Assembly: GCA_019022495.1 (NCBI GenBank) | Contig: JAFEKR010000005.1 | Location: forward strand, 1,240,001 to 1,304,000 | Direction of reading: 5' to 3' | DNA from: Epichloe hybrida | Lineage: Eukaryota; Ascomycota; Sordariomycetes; Hypocreales; Clavicipitaceae | DNA: 64,000 nucleotides | Part shown: piece after piece, positions 33,241-43,700 of the stretch | How the letters are laid out: each line of letters opens with the position of its first letter | How positions within the stretch are numbered: position 1 is the first letter of the stretch | Translations under genes and position numbers: made by a program | The notes under the pieces: generated by a model | What the model was told of the DNA's origin: nothing | Databases searched by the model: none | What the model saw: only the letters and a program-made list of their open reading frames with translations

Positions 33241-34260
33241 TCAACATGTTATCATGTCCAATCCGTAACGCGGGTCGGGTACACTAAGTACACGCTCGAT
33301 TTCACGAGGTTCAAAAACGGCCTGGAAAATGGCCAAGTCGCTTGGAGCATTTGATGCCGATCCTTTTGCCAACCCAGTCGACGTGGACCCCGTTGCTTTC
33401 CTGCCTTTCCTCGCCATCTCATCCCAAATGAAGCGCGTCGTGCTTTGCGTCGGGTCCTCGAAGGCGAAAATGACGTATATGAATTGCCCACGGATGTCGG
33501 GATCGAAGAGTAGGACATCTCGCCAAATCTCTGCAACCTCTTGGGGCGGGTTGCGGCAGCTATTGCCTAGACCAAAGTCTCCGATGATGACTCGATCATA
33601 GTTGTTGTACAGACAAATGCGCAGAGCCCCGCGGATCTTTTCTCTCATCATGCCCCTCTCCTCTGCAAATGAATACATTGTTCCGTTCTCCTTGAGCTTG
33701 GGCCACCGTGTGGGAGGTACCGAGACGACAGGCAGGTCGTGCCACTGTTCAAGCTTTTCATAATGATCATGGGGGCCGCGACAGACCACAACGGCATCAG
33801 AAAGTATGCCGCCAGTTGAAGGGATGGGATAATTGGATGTTGTTTGTGTGTTTGGCCAAGGGCTGCTGAGCGTCGCGAAGAGGTTGCTTCTGCGACACAG
33901 CTTCTCCTCGTATCCTGAACACCCAGTTTCCCAATCACCCCCAGGCCGACGTTCGTTAGCGGCGCAGACGAACGGAATCCGGACTCTCGAGCCACCCATG
34001 GCTTCACTACCTTGACTGTCAGCAGCAGCATACGTGATGGCGGTCATGACTGGATCTCCAGCTTCTACTCGGAAGGCTGGAGGACGAGTGCCCAGGTTGC
34101 GGCGTGAGATGTCCAGCTGTGTCGTAGGCTGTCTGTAAAGAAACGAATATGGTGGAAATAATTCGGCATAGTTGGCATTTACCAAGGGAATGAAGTTCCT
34201 TTTGGTATCGGCCGCGATTTCCGAGGGCTTCACTCGACTAGATTTTGGTCCGGGGGCCAT
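33241..34260 (-). CDS. Microbial-type PARG-like macrodomain protein (TIGR02452/DUF2263)
   Basis: A single exon of 339 aa. The order of conserved segments matches the microbial-type poly(ADP-ribose) glycohydrolase family. An N-terminal helix (SEIAADTKRNFIPLVNANY) and VCAANERRPGGDWETGCSGY lead into EEKLCRRSNLFATL. Later segments are GILSDAVVVCRGP, LPVVSVPP, REKIRGALRICLYNNYDRVIIGDFGLG and FIYVIFAFED. The catalytic signature of the family is GGG followed by QEE. Here it is PGGDW followed by YEE, so the third Gly and the Gln are replaced while both Glu remain. The family hydrolyses ADP-ribose polymers or related ADP-ribosyl bonds. Activity of this variant is not certain. No signal peptide or membrane segment is visible. 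Family assignment is good; the substrate is an inference. Confidence 0.8.
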   Translation of the reverse strand: MAPGPKSSRVKPSEIAADTKRNFIPLVNANYAELFPPYSFLYRQPTTQLDISRRNLGTRPPAFRVEAGDPVMTAITYAAADSQGSEAMGGSRVRIPFVCAANERRPGGDWETGCSGYEEKLCRRSNLFATLSSPWPNTQTTSNYPIPSTGGILSDAVVVCRGPHDHYEKLEQWHDLPVVSVPPTRWPKLKENGTMYSFAEERGMMREKIRGALRICLYNNYDRVIIGDFGLGNSCRNPPQEVAEIWRDVLLFDPDIRGQFIYVIFAFEDPTQSTTRFIWDEMARKGRKATGSTSTGLAKGSASNAPSDLAIFQAVFEPREIERVLSVPDPRYGLDMITC

Positions 34261-36249
34261 GATGGGAGTGCGCCTGGAAGAAGTAACGATGGATGGACTG
34301 GGAGAAAATCCGGACTAACAGTCGTAGACTGATTGTGAGTGTGAGGTTGTAGCGAGTCGATACATGGGCAATGAAGCCGAATTGGCCGACTTTATACTCT
34401 GGGTTCGACTTGTCGTTGGCAGGATCTGATCCATCAAGACCCCCTTCAGAAATGAGTCGTGTGAGGGGGGCTACAATGAGAATCAACAGATCTCGACAAA
34501 CTCCGTGTGACCGGATACCGAGAGACCTGAATCACCTCTCTCGAGCCATGTTCACCTAGAGGCGAGGTAGGGAAGACATGATGGTCACTAGAGACGAGGT
34601 ACGAGCCAATATATAAAAGATAGGCAGCAGTTGGCGGCTGAGTAATGCGCGGTTGCTGCTCTACTTTTAAAACCATCATGGTCGTGTCGCTCGAGGTGGG
34701 GAGGTAGTGTCTTGCCGGCGAGACAAGTACATATACCATTCCGCCAAAGCACAAGGTGTACTACACCGCCACCCTCCCAAACGGGCGGAACAGCGAGGGG
34801 TTTGGAGCCAAAGTGCGGCGTGGTGCCGAACTCTTCTGCTCCATGGCTTGCTCGGCTGTTTGCTTGGTAGGTTGGGAGAATGTTAGGGCAGTTAGTCTCA
34901 AAATGCGAAGACAAGGGCCGTGAGACCCTCTTCCGGACACATCTCCGCGTCGAGACGTCCGTAGGTCTTGTCTCCTCTTTGTTGGTAAAGGTCATGTCGA
35001 TGTTGCAGGTCGCACTCCGTACATGAAGATAGCCGAATAAGAGCAGTGGTGGCAAGACAAGGCGCGATGTCTCGACAACGGATGTTTCTCCTCGCAGCGA
35101 GAAGTACTGCCGGTCCGATCTGTGGTACCTCATCTCGCATTTGTCCAACAAGACAGTGCCGTGAATGATCCGTCAAACCACAGCTGCGGAAGAACGGAGT
35201 GATCCAAGACACGGAGGCATCTTGGCTCCGTTGCTGGCATGCGGCCAGCGCTCCTGTGAAAGGCCTAAAATGACATATAACTGCCGATACGTAGCCGGAC
35301 TAGCGTCTGGCACGAAGCGAATCGAGGGCAGGGCTTGTGAATGGTATGGTCGAGTCAAGCACTCATCTGAGACACATTTGAGCCCAATATAAGGATGGAC
35401 GATGAAGCCAGTGAGCCGAGTCGATGCTAGGCTACTATATATCAACTAGTCGAGAAACATGGACGGGAAGGGCGCAGCAGAAGAAGGAAGTGAAATCACC
35501 ATGGCACTTTGGTCGTGCCGGCATGGGATTCAACGTCAAGAATGAAGCGGGGAGAAGATGTCTGGCATGGTGAAGGATCAGGTGGTGGGGAGCGACTCAA
35601 CAGAGTGAGACTGATGGATGGCCAACAAGACGCGCCAAAGGTACGGAGCAGGTACATGTCGAGGTGTCGAGGTGTCGAGGTGTCGAGGTGTCGAGAGGGT
35701 CGAGAGGGTCGGGGATCGGGGATCGGATGTCGGGGATCGGGGATCGGATGTCGGGGATCGGGGATCGGAGATCGGAGATTGGTCTGTCTGGTCAGTCACT
35801 CTTGCGTTGGTTGCACCTGCCAGTATCGTGCAGCGAATCACCAGGCCATCTCATGAGTTGTTCGATGTTGGCACCAGTTCGTCGTCCCTTCATCTCTGTT
35901 GCGGCCAACGAGTAGCCAAATTGCAAACGTCAAGAAGTAGAAGCAATGCACTCCATCGTCCAAGCATCTGTACTTTGTCATCCGTAGTTGCCATCTGTAC
36001 GGAGCAGTCGCGTCTCTGAGCGGCGCAGCGAAGCAACGCGGACCCACTTTTCACTTGGAGAAACGGTTGCTGCCGCGATTTTTTTGAAGTGCGCATCCCT
36101 TTGATAGTTCTTCACACGACCCTCACCTCATCACTCCTCAAGTAAGCTTCAAGTTGTAGCTACTGTTCGCGCGTGAGCACAGTCCGGGAGTTCTGTTATT
36201 TCTACGCCACTTCGAGTCTTCTCACGCTCCAGGGGCATTGGGCGCCGAC
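34261..36249. other. Intergenic region upstream of the PARG-like gene and AsnRS (divergent)
   Basis: 2 kb. It includes a tandem-repeat block at 35658-35780. ORFs such as 34588-35151 (minus) show no domain, signal peptide or intron pattern. The right end (36080-36249) is the AsnRS promoter. Confidence 0.4.
35658..35780. repeat. Compound minisatellite (8-, 9- and 21-bp units)
   Basis: Begins with GTCGAGGT units (8 bp, about five copies), passes through CGAGAGGGT (two copies), then about three copies of a 21-bp unit CGGGGATCGGGGATCGGATGT, decaying to CGGAGAT units. All units share a CGAG/CGGG core, suggesting stepwise expansion from one short sequence. Confidence 0.9.
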
Positions 36250-38062
36250 ATGGTGAGGCCGACTCTCGTGCCTGGACTCGTCACACCTCTTCGACTTTCT
36301 TCGGCAGCTCGTTTATACGGAAGGAAGTATTCGGTACGAGTTAGTGGCAAGCAGCCATCGCCACCCATCAGAACAGTGGCCGACCTTAAAGCATGGTTGC
36401 CTGGAACCAATGTACCAGACGTGGAGGTGTGTGGATGGGTGCGATCTGTACGCAAGAGCTCCGGTGTTCGCTTTGTTGATGTCAACGACGGATCTTCTAT
36501 GCGGCCTGTGCAAGCAGTTGTCGAAAAGGCTCTTGCAATAGAGTATGATGCTCCCGCTCCCGCTCCCGCTCCCCGTGCAGTGTATGCCTCCCGTTGTTGA
36601 CACTTGCCAATTTTTATCGTTTGCCAGCATGCGACCCGGCGCTGCTGTTCGTTTGAAGGGAACGTGGTACAACACAGCCGATAAGAAGAAGGGAACTGCG
36701 GGTGAGCCTTCTGTCTCAGCGTCTTCTCCCTCACTCAAACAGGCCGCACATGACTGTGCTGGAATGAGCCAAGATGTTGACGGACCCCAGACGCTGCAAG
36801 AGCTTCAAGTAAAAGAGGTTGACATTCTTGGCAACTCAGACCCCCAAGTGAGTCGACTGAGAAGTATCCAAGGCCTCCAAGTTCCAAACTAATTGATTTT
36901 CTTGTGCGTGTAAAAGACATACCCTATCCAAAACAAATACCAGACACCAGAGAGTCTGCGGTACATTTCACATCTACGATGTCGGACACCCCTCAACTCT
37001 ACTCTTCTTCGTCTACGGTCTGATGCTACTGCATTGCTCACGAATTTCTTCTTCAACGAGAAGTTTCAGCAGACACATCCTCCAATCATCACTTCTTCAG
37101 ATTGCGAAGGTGCCGGAGAAGCCTTTACTGTCAAAACTGGTTCCAAAACTGAGTTTTTCAAAGATCAAAAATACCTCACTGTCTCAACCCAGCTCCATCT
37201 TGAGGCGCTGGCTCAATCTGTTGGCAATGTGTGGACTCTTTCTCCGACCTTTCGAGCTGAGCAGAGTGACACGTCCAGACACCTGAGCGAGTTCTATATG
37301 CTCGAGGCTGAATTGAGTTTTGTTAGCGACATGGATCAAGTCATGGACCTGACCCAGAAGATGCTGATGAGTCTTACAAAAGGCTTGAAGGACTTGCGGG
37401 CCGCAAACGAGCTTGAGAAGAATAGGCTCGACTCTCGCGACCCTGCGGAAAAACTGGCATTTGCTGACTTGACAGAAAGAGAAGAGCTCCGACGACGGTG
37501 GGCAGGTTTTCTATCTTCCACCAAGTGGCCCAGAATTACCTATACCGAGGCAATCGAGCGTCTCCAACCGGTTGCTGATCAATTCGAGCACAAGCCGGTA
37601 TGGGGCAGCGGCCTTCAGTCGGAGCACGAAAAGTATCTAGCCAAGGAGGTAGGTCACGACGAAGCGGACAACGCTTATCTCCCAATCTTCATCACTCATT
37701 ATCCTCGCGAGATCAAGGCATTCTACATGCCCCGCTCAGCATCGTGCCCACCACAAGGTGAAACCGTCGACTGCTTTGATCTTCTGGTCCCGGATCTCGG
37801 CGAGCTGGCTGGAGGTTCGATGCGCGAAAATCGCTTATCCGAGCTCGAGAACAACATGAGGTTACACGGGCTGGAGGTGCCTAGTAGGAAGCAAGAAAGA
37901 GGCGGCAATTTGGGCTGGTATCTGGATCTGAGACGATGGGGATGTCCACCACATGGAGGCTTTGGTCTTGGATTTGACCGCCTTCTCAGCTACCTGAGCG
38001 GCGTGCCAAACGTCCGTGACATTGTGCCATTTCCGCGTCATCACCAGCGCTGCGACTGCTAG
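36250..38062 (+). CDS. SLM5: Mitochondrial asparaginyl-tRNA synthetase
   Basis: Exons 36250-36581, 36628-36847 and 36917-38062 give 565 aa. Layout: a basic N-terminus without acidic residues (MVRPTLVPGLVTPLRLSSAA) typical of a mitochondrial presequence, an OB-fold anticodon-binding domain (VEVCGWVRSVRKSSGVRFVD), then the class II core. Motif 2 is at ~296 (FRAEQSDTSRHLSEFYMLEAE region) and motif 3 at ~531-541 (GFGLGFDRLL). It charges mitochondrial tRNA-Asn. Intron 1 is only 46 bp, and its donor directly follows three CTCCCG units encoding Ala-Pro repeats. I chose the donor (GTATGC) that restores AVMRPGAAVRLKG. Intron 2 ends in AAAAG, a weak acceptor. Identity is secure, and exon 1-2 junction details are likely but should be confirmed. 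Confidence 0.92.
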
Positions 38063-39498
38063 AGCTTGGGATCGGTTAGGGCGCTGCTCCAAGCTCGACA
38101 TGTTTTGTTTTGTGATTTTCGGTACATACCCATGAGCGCGAGAGTCATGTCCGGATGGTGACCAAGAACTATGTAATATTCAATCTTGCGGACCACGACC
38201 TATTGTAAAATAATTTGTTTTTTTTTTGTTTTTGGGCAAGACTGGTCATAAGAGACACGAGGCGAGCGGAGGGATCAGTGCGGTGTCACACACAACAAAC
38301 GGGGCGTGCTTCCTATTTGGTAGCAGGAAACCAAAGACGAGACTGGTAAATATGCCATGTGACAAGAAAAATAATTCTTCCAAAGGAGCACGTCCTATAG
38401 CATGGAAGCGATGTCAATCTCGGCTACCATGGCCCGCTCGGCCCTTTACACCCGCGCGTATTAAGCTTTTCCGTCTTGTTGTGGAGGGGGGGGGGGGCGC
38501 AAACGACAACTTGTAATGGAGCAAGGCGGGACAAACCTTTCCGAAACATGAAGAAAGATGTGATTGTATCAGCACCTATCCACGGGGATTTTTTTCTTGC
38601 CATGGAAACAGCCGGCTGTGGTGGTATTTGCGGACGGCATGCATGAATTGTCATTACCAGAGCGCGACTTCGGCCTCGTATTCGTATGCCTGACGTTCAA
38701 CGGAACGTGCAATCGCAAGGACAACAATCATCGCACCAACGGCTCACTAGCGAAGTGAGTCAACAGCTTGCACAACGACCAAGGCACGTGCATCGTGATG
38801 CAAGGATGCAAGGACAGTCAAAGCAAGCAGTTCAGACGACGGAGACGAGGCGTGCCACCCACCTGGCGTTCAGCGTCCCGGCCAGATGGAGAGGGGCTCG
38901 AGGCCGGAATATCCGCAAGAAGGCATGTATCTCGAATACTGGTATAGAGATCACGTGGAAACCTCATCCGCTGATGACGTGACCCGGCGAACGAAGCTTA
39001 AATCTAGACAATTTGGAGGGGGGGGGGGGTCATGTGCAGGAGAGAGAGGCATGGTTTGGATTAAGCCACGGCGTGGGCAACATGTGAAACACCGGTTATG
39101 CGCAATAGGAAGAGAAATTGGAAATGAGCAATGAAGATGTGGCTTGAATTTCGAAACGCTTTAGACTACGGCAAGACATGCTCTATTTTCAAGGACTCCA
39201 TCCATGATGAGATCGCCAAGAGTAGGCAACGAAACGCCCGGTCATATCCCAACGAACCTCGACAACCCGCGGCCCCCCCCCCTCTCCCGGGGGGGTTTGC
39301 ACTTGACCGTTCGGTAATAGCTATGTCTAAGATACTTATTAAATGTTCTACGAACCCGAAAAACGCCGCCCGATGGTATAAGCCCCGATACACACATTAA
39401 CAGGTTCATCACCTCGTGCGCTCTCGGTATATATTGGAATCTTGGACAAGAAGATTGAGCAAAAGAAGCACTTTCCAGTCTTCTACCTGAGAAGCTCT
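38063..39498. other. Intergenic region between AsnRS and SGE1 (convergent)
   Basis: 1.4 kb. Two poly-G tracts (38486-38497, 39018-39029) and a C9/G7 stretch (~39270-39297) are visible. No gene is supported. It contains the 3' flanks of both neighbours. Confidence 0.4.
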
Positions 39499-40749
39499 TT
39501 ACAGACAGAATTTTCTATCCAGCATTCTCAATGCTCTCGTGTCCTCGCTGACGCCGCACTTCTCGGGCAACAGGCCATTCGTACGCGGACTGCTCGGAAC
39601 GCTGCTGTTGCCCACGATTTGGTTCACGGGGGGTTCATTCGCAGGATGAAGCAGGGATGACAAGCTGGATCGATGGCTGCCGTTCATCACGGCGCTTTCA
39701 TATTTGACTCTGGGCGGACTGGCACTATGCTCTCGGGTGGGTGGCGTCATCCTGGGATGAGGAACGGGCCCTGCAACAGAGTTGAGAGCTGGCAGGGGAG
39801 CATTTGAGCCCTGGCGCTCCTTGCAACCAGGAGAGTCGGGATGTCTCGGTGGCGATGGACCTGCTTGGTATGGGGGTAGCGTAGCACCAGTGGTTGGTTG
39901 AGGGTGTTGCAGGGGAGGCAGTGAGGGTCGGTCATATTGTGAGTAAGGAGGTGGTGCCTGGGTATAGTGACCGTTTGCCGCATAGGATGGATGAGGCGGC
40001 GGAGGAAGCGCGTGCGGATGAGCGCCGTGGGGGAAGGGGGCGGGCTTGTAATGAGAATACGGAGGGGTTGCGGCAGGGGAGGGAGGCCAGCCGTATCCGG
40101 GTTGGGGGTAGTGAGAATAAGCCGGATGGGGAGCGCTGGAATGGTGAGGAGCAATCAAGTACGGCTGTTGCATTGGTGTCCGGGTGAGCGCAGGAGTTTG
40201 GTTGGCTTCGCCCATGCTGGGCTCTGGATACATGCCCTTTGGTGGGATGATGGCTCGGAGTGCTGGGTCTGAACTGGGTTGTGATAGATCGGGCTGGCCA
40301 GGTTGAGGACGCGAGTAGTATGAGATGAGGTGAAGATGCTGACCTGTGGAAGTGGTGATGCTGAATGATTGCTTCATGAGACCGTCGGCCTTGTATCGGT
40401 AGCCCTCTGGTTCGCCGTCATCGTGGTCCTCGTCGCTACCGCGGCCAGAGTCGGGAGTTTTGCCGTTGCCGCGTCGGCCGCTTCCAAACCCGCCTCCTCT
40501 TTTGCCCTCCATTTCGCGGTAAGTCAGAAAGCTGCCCGAAACACGGCTGGCGCTCCATGACTTGCCGTCTGTCCATCGTCTCATGCCAGCTTCCCTCTCG
40601 TCCCATACGAACACGGAACCAGAGCGAATGGACTGTCTCTCCTTTTCGGAAAGTCGACGCTGTACACGAGGTAACAGCCCGAGTCGACATGCCTCGAATA
40701 GCTTGATGACGTCGCCGGGAGTACGTACGTAGCCGTGGTACGTCTCCAT
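39499..40749 (-). CDS. SGE1: SGE1/RYP1/WOR1-type WOPR transcription factor
   Basis: A single exon of 416 aa from METYHGYVRT. The frame is open to 40788 only through a GTG, so ATG 40749 is the start. The bipartite WOPR (Gti1/Pac2) DNA-binding domain is complete. WOPRa covers ~3-85 (VIKLFEACRLGLLPRVQRRL, SGSVFVWDEREAGMRRWTDG, SWSASRVSGSFLTYREMEGK). A Gly/Ser/Asp-rich insert follows, then WOPRb at ~115-147 (EGYRYKADGLMKQSFSITTS). The RRWTDGKSWS region carries the conserved PKA-type Thr60. The Pro/His/Tyr-rich C-terminal half is a likely activation region. Orthologues (Fusarium Sge1, Histoplasma Ryp1, Candida Wor1) control morphology, conidiation, secondary metabolism and effector expression. The close match to Sge1 favours this branch over Pac2. 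It sits below a 7.3-kb gene-free region. Confidence 0.93.
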   Translation of the reverse strand: METYHGYVRTPGDVIKLFEACRLGLLPRVQRRLSEKERQSIRSGSVFVWDEREAGMRRWTDGKSWSASRVSGSFLTYREMEGKRGGGFGSGRRGNGKTPDSGRGSDEDHDDGEPEGYRYKADGLMKQSFSITTSTGQHLHLISYYSRPQPGQPDLSQPSSDPALRAIIPPKGMYPEPSMGEANQTPALTRTPMQQPYLIAPHHSSAPHPAYSHYPQPGYGWPPSPAATPPYSHYKPAPFPHGAHPHALPPPPHPSYAANGHYTQAPPPYSQYDRPSLPPLQHPQPTTGATLPPYQAGPSPPRHPDSPGCKERQGSNAPLPALNSVAGPVPHPRMTPPTREHSASPPRVKYESAVMNGSHRSSLSSLLHPANEPPVNQIVGNSSVPSSPRTNGLLPEKCGVSEDTRALRMLDRKFCL

Positions 40750-43700
40750 CTTGTCGGAACTTATGGCCTCCGTTTTGAAGGATTTCACCGTACCTGCTTT
40801 CGCAGGACGTCTGATGTGTGGGGAATGACTAAGATGGGTGCAGTGAGCACCAAAATCGAGTTCGAGTTCAATAAGCCCTTTGAATTATGATGACACTAAG
40901 TTGCGTGGAGTTGCGTGAACAATTGGGCTTGAGTTGATGGACCACTTTTGGTGGCAGGAGGACCTTGCTGCTGCAATGCTTCTTAGTCAGTCATCAAAAC
41001 CAGATAAGACCATTTCGCACAAGGCAAACTTCTTCAGTGGCGGACAAACAGGTGAGGACAAAGGTTTGTGAGAAGAGCCAAGGACGTAGACAAGCTTCTG
41101 TGGCGGTCAATGCCAAGATGTCTTGCTGTCCTTTGGCAAGTCTCATTCGTGGATCTTTGAAAAAAAAGAAAAAAAGAAAAAAAAAAAGTACAGCGAACGC
41201 GTCAGACCCGCTGAAGCTCACGAGAAAATTCCCAATTGCAACATGTGCAGCTCTTGGTCGTTTTCCAGTAAGTGCTTGGGATACCACGTACGCTGTACTT
41301 CGGTGCCCCCGGTTCCAGTTGCTTCAAGAAATACGGTTCAAAGAAAAGGCGATGAGGTCCAGAAATACACAACCCTCGCGAGATAACATACCTATAGAAT
41401 GGCACAGCGAATTGCTGCAAGAGAGTCGACTGGCTTGGCGAGGCGCTGCGTGGTTGTTGCCAAAGGGCGTGCGTGGTACCTGGACGCAGCGGTTACGTAC
41501 TTGGCGCTTGTGTGACGGCGGCGACGAAGAGACGACAAATGGCGAGGTTGTTGATTACAGTTGGCAGGCAGACTGGCAGCACGCAAATGCAGTGTTTTGA
41601 GGCTGGCGATTGTAATTGTCGGAATAGTTGGGTCAAGCGGCGCAGAAGATCCCAAGAGCTTTGAGTAAGTCAAGAATAAGAGGGGGATTGGAAAAGAAAT
41701 AAGGTTGGGGCAAGGCAGCAAGGGGGCAACGATTCCAAAAATGCGTATGAAAGTGTACCAAATGGATAAGTCGGCGCCGTGGAGCCGAGAAGGGGGAGGG
41801 GGGTGTGCGGTGATAAGGGATTCCGAAAGGTCTGTTCATGCGACTACGGAAGGGGTGCAGCCAGGGAAGCAGGCAGTCAGTGGGGGTGAGTGAGGTGAGA
41901 ATGCCGTCCAGGTGCGGCCCAGCAATGTCCCTGCCATGATAATGTCAATCCTCCAGTGTAATCGTCAACTGGGCTCATCTGGTCGGCTGCCGATAGCACG
42001 GAGTACGGAGCCGCTCATATGTATGTAGTCTGGCTTGTCTCATTCTCTTGGCCGCCCAGCCCTGCCTGTCTGGGACAGTTTGGCCAGGGGTTCCCGTCGT
42101 TGTGGACTCCTGAGAGACCATTAATAATAGCCACTGCTGATTCAGCGGCCCAAGAGGACTGCTTCAACTTCCGGAGGTGACCTCATCATCGATACTGCTC
42201 GGCTCAGCGGCACGCTCTTACACACAATACATACAACACTCCGGCTTGGTGGCCCCAAGCAACCCAAACAACCCGAAAAAAAAAAGAAGAAAAAGAAGAG
42301 AGAGGCAAAAAAAAGAAAGAAACCCACATTTTACGGGGGTGTCTCAGCAAAAAGGTTGGTCGGGAACAATGCAAATTTGGAGCGTGCCGGTCGGCCGAGC
42401 CAAGAAATCAAGAAAACTGACGTCTTCAGACAGGCACAGGGTCGCAGAAATGACAATGCCAAGCAAACACCTTGCATCAAGTCGACCTCTCAGACGTATG
42501 AATATGCAGGCTCGCTCCTACTACACATACAGTACAAACATTGCCAACAGGACTCAGGAGGACCGGAGCCATCTCCATAGCTTGAGCAGCTTTGCGTTAT
42601 GACTGTTAGCCGGTCCACTCGGCCAGTGAAGGATCAGATTCGTGCGTAATCCGTATGCGTGAGACAGTTTAAGCTTTTGGCGGGCGGGCTTCGATGAGGT
42701 CTTAGAAATGTACTGCTCCCCTATTACTCCGTATCCTAAGCTTAATTCTGCCTGGTCCTGGCGTGCCGCTGACACACGGTTGCAGCTGGCATGGTAAGAC
42801 AATAGCTGCAGACAGCTGCAGACAACTGCGGACTACAGACAGGCAACTGCGGACTGCAGACAGGCAACTGCGGACTGCAGACAGGCAACTGCGGACTGCA
42901 GACAGGCAACTGCAGACAGACACACTGCAGGCACTACACACACCCGTGGAGGGCGCCCGCAGAGCGCAAGCGCGAGCACCTCTGGGTAAATCGGCATCTC
43001 GAGTGGAGCTGATGGTCTTGGCAGCGCGCCAGGCAGATCCGTCCAACCCGTCTTAGCCGTTGCCGAACTTGTTTGAACAGACTCGAGGTAGGTCGACATG
43101 TTGTTGTCTCTGAACTATAAATATGTGAGGAAGAGACAACAAACGGCCTGTGACAGTTGCAAAGTGGCCCAGACCGAGCCCGGAGAAGGCATGGCATAGC
43201 CCGTACCATATGTATAATAATAAGCATACGGGTGCAAGTCACAACGTTCCCTGCTAAGAGCCTGCCAGGAGCCTGCTAGGCTAGTCTCCTCTCCGCTTTA
43301 TAAGTCTGCCTCTCCTCACTCAACCTCTAATGTACATGCGGGTTATCACTCGGCGGGAGGTCCTTCGTATTCGTCTTCGTCTGATAACGTCCACCTTGCT
43401 AATACAACCGTTTGCACCGTTCCATCCTAGCCAAACGAGCGCCGTTAGCCGACGGGGCCCTGGGGGGGAAATCTCGGGAGCTTCTTTTTATCTGCGGTTG
43501 AGTAAACAAATACCCGTCGCTTGGAAGCAACATGGCCGCCAGTCCAAAATGGAGTCGGATGGGTGTCAGCCCTCGTGCCGCATAACCGCTTCCCTTGTCA
43601 ACCTATAATCGTTGGTTCACTCGCAGCGGATGTCATGTTTCAACTTGAGACGAGGGCACCTGATGCTTGCAATTCCACAGGCTCGTCAAGCGACCGGACA

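Noticed and set aside
34588..35151. 187-aa minus-strand ORF
   Set aside because: No domain, no intron support and irregular composition. Probably chance ORF in the PARG-like gene's upstream region.
40750..40788. N-terminal extension of SGE1
   Set aside because: The extended frame begins with GTG, not ATG. METYHGY at 40749 matches the family start.
40965..41600. 211-aa ORF upstream of SGE1
   Set aside because: Includes a KKKKKRKKK tract from an A-rich repeat and no recognisable domain.
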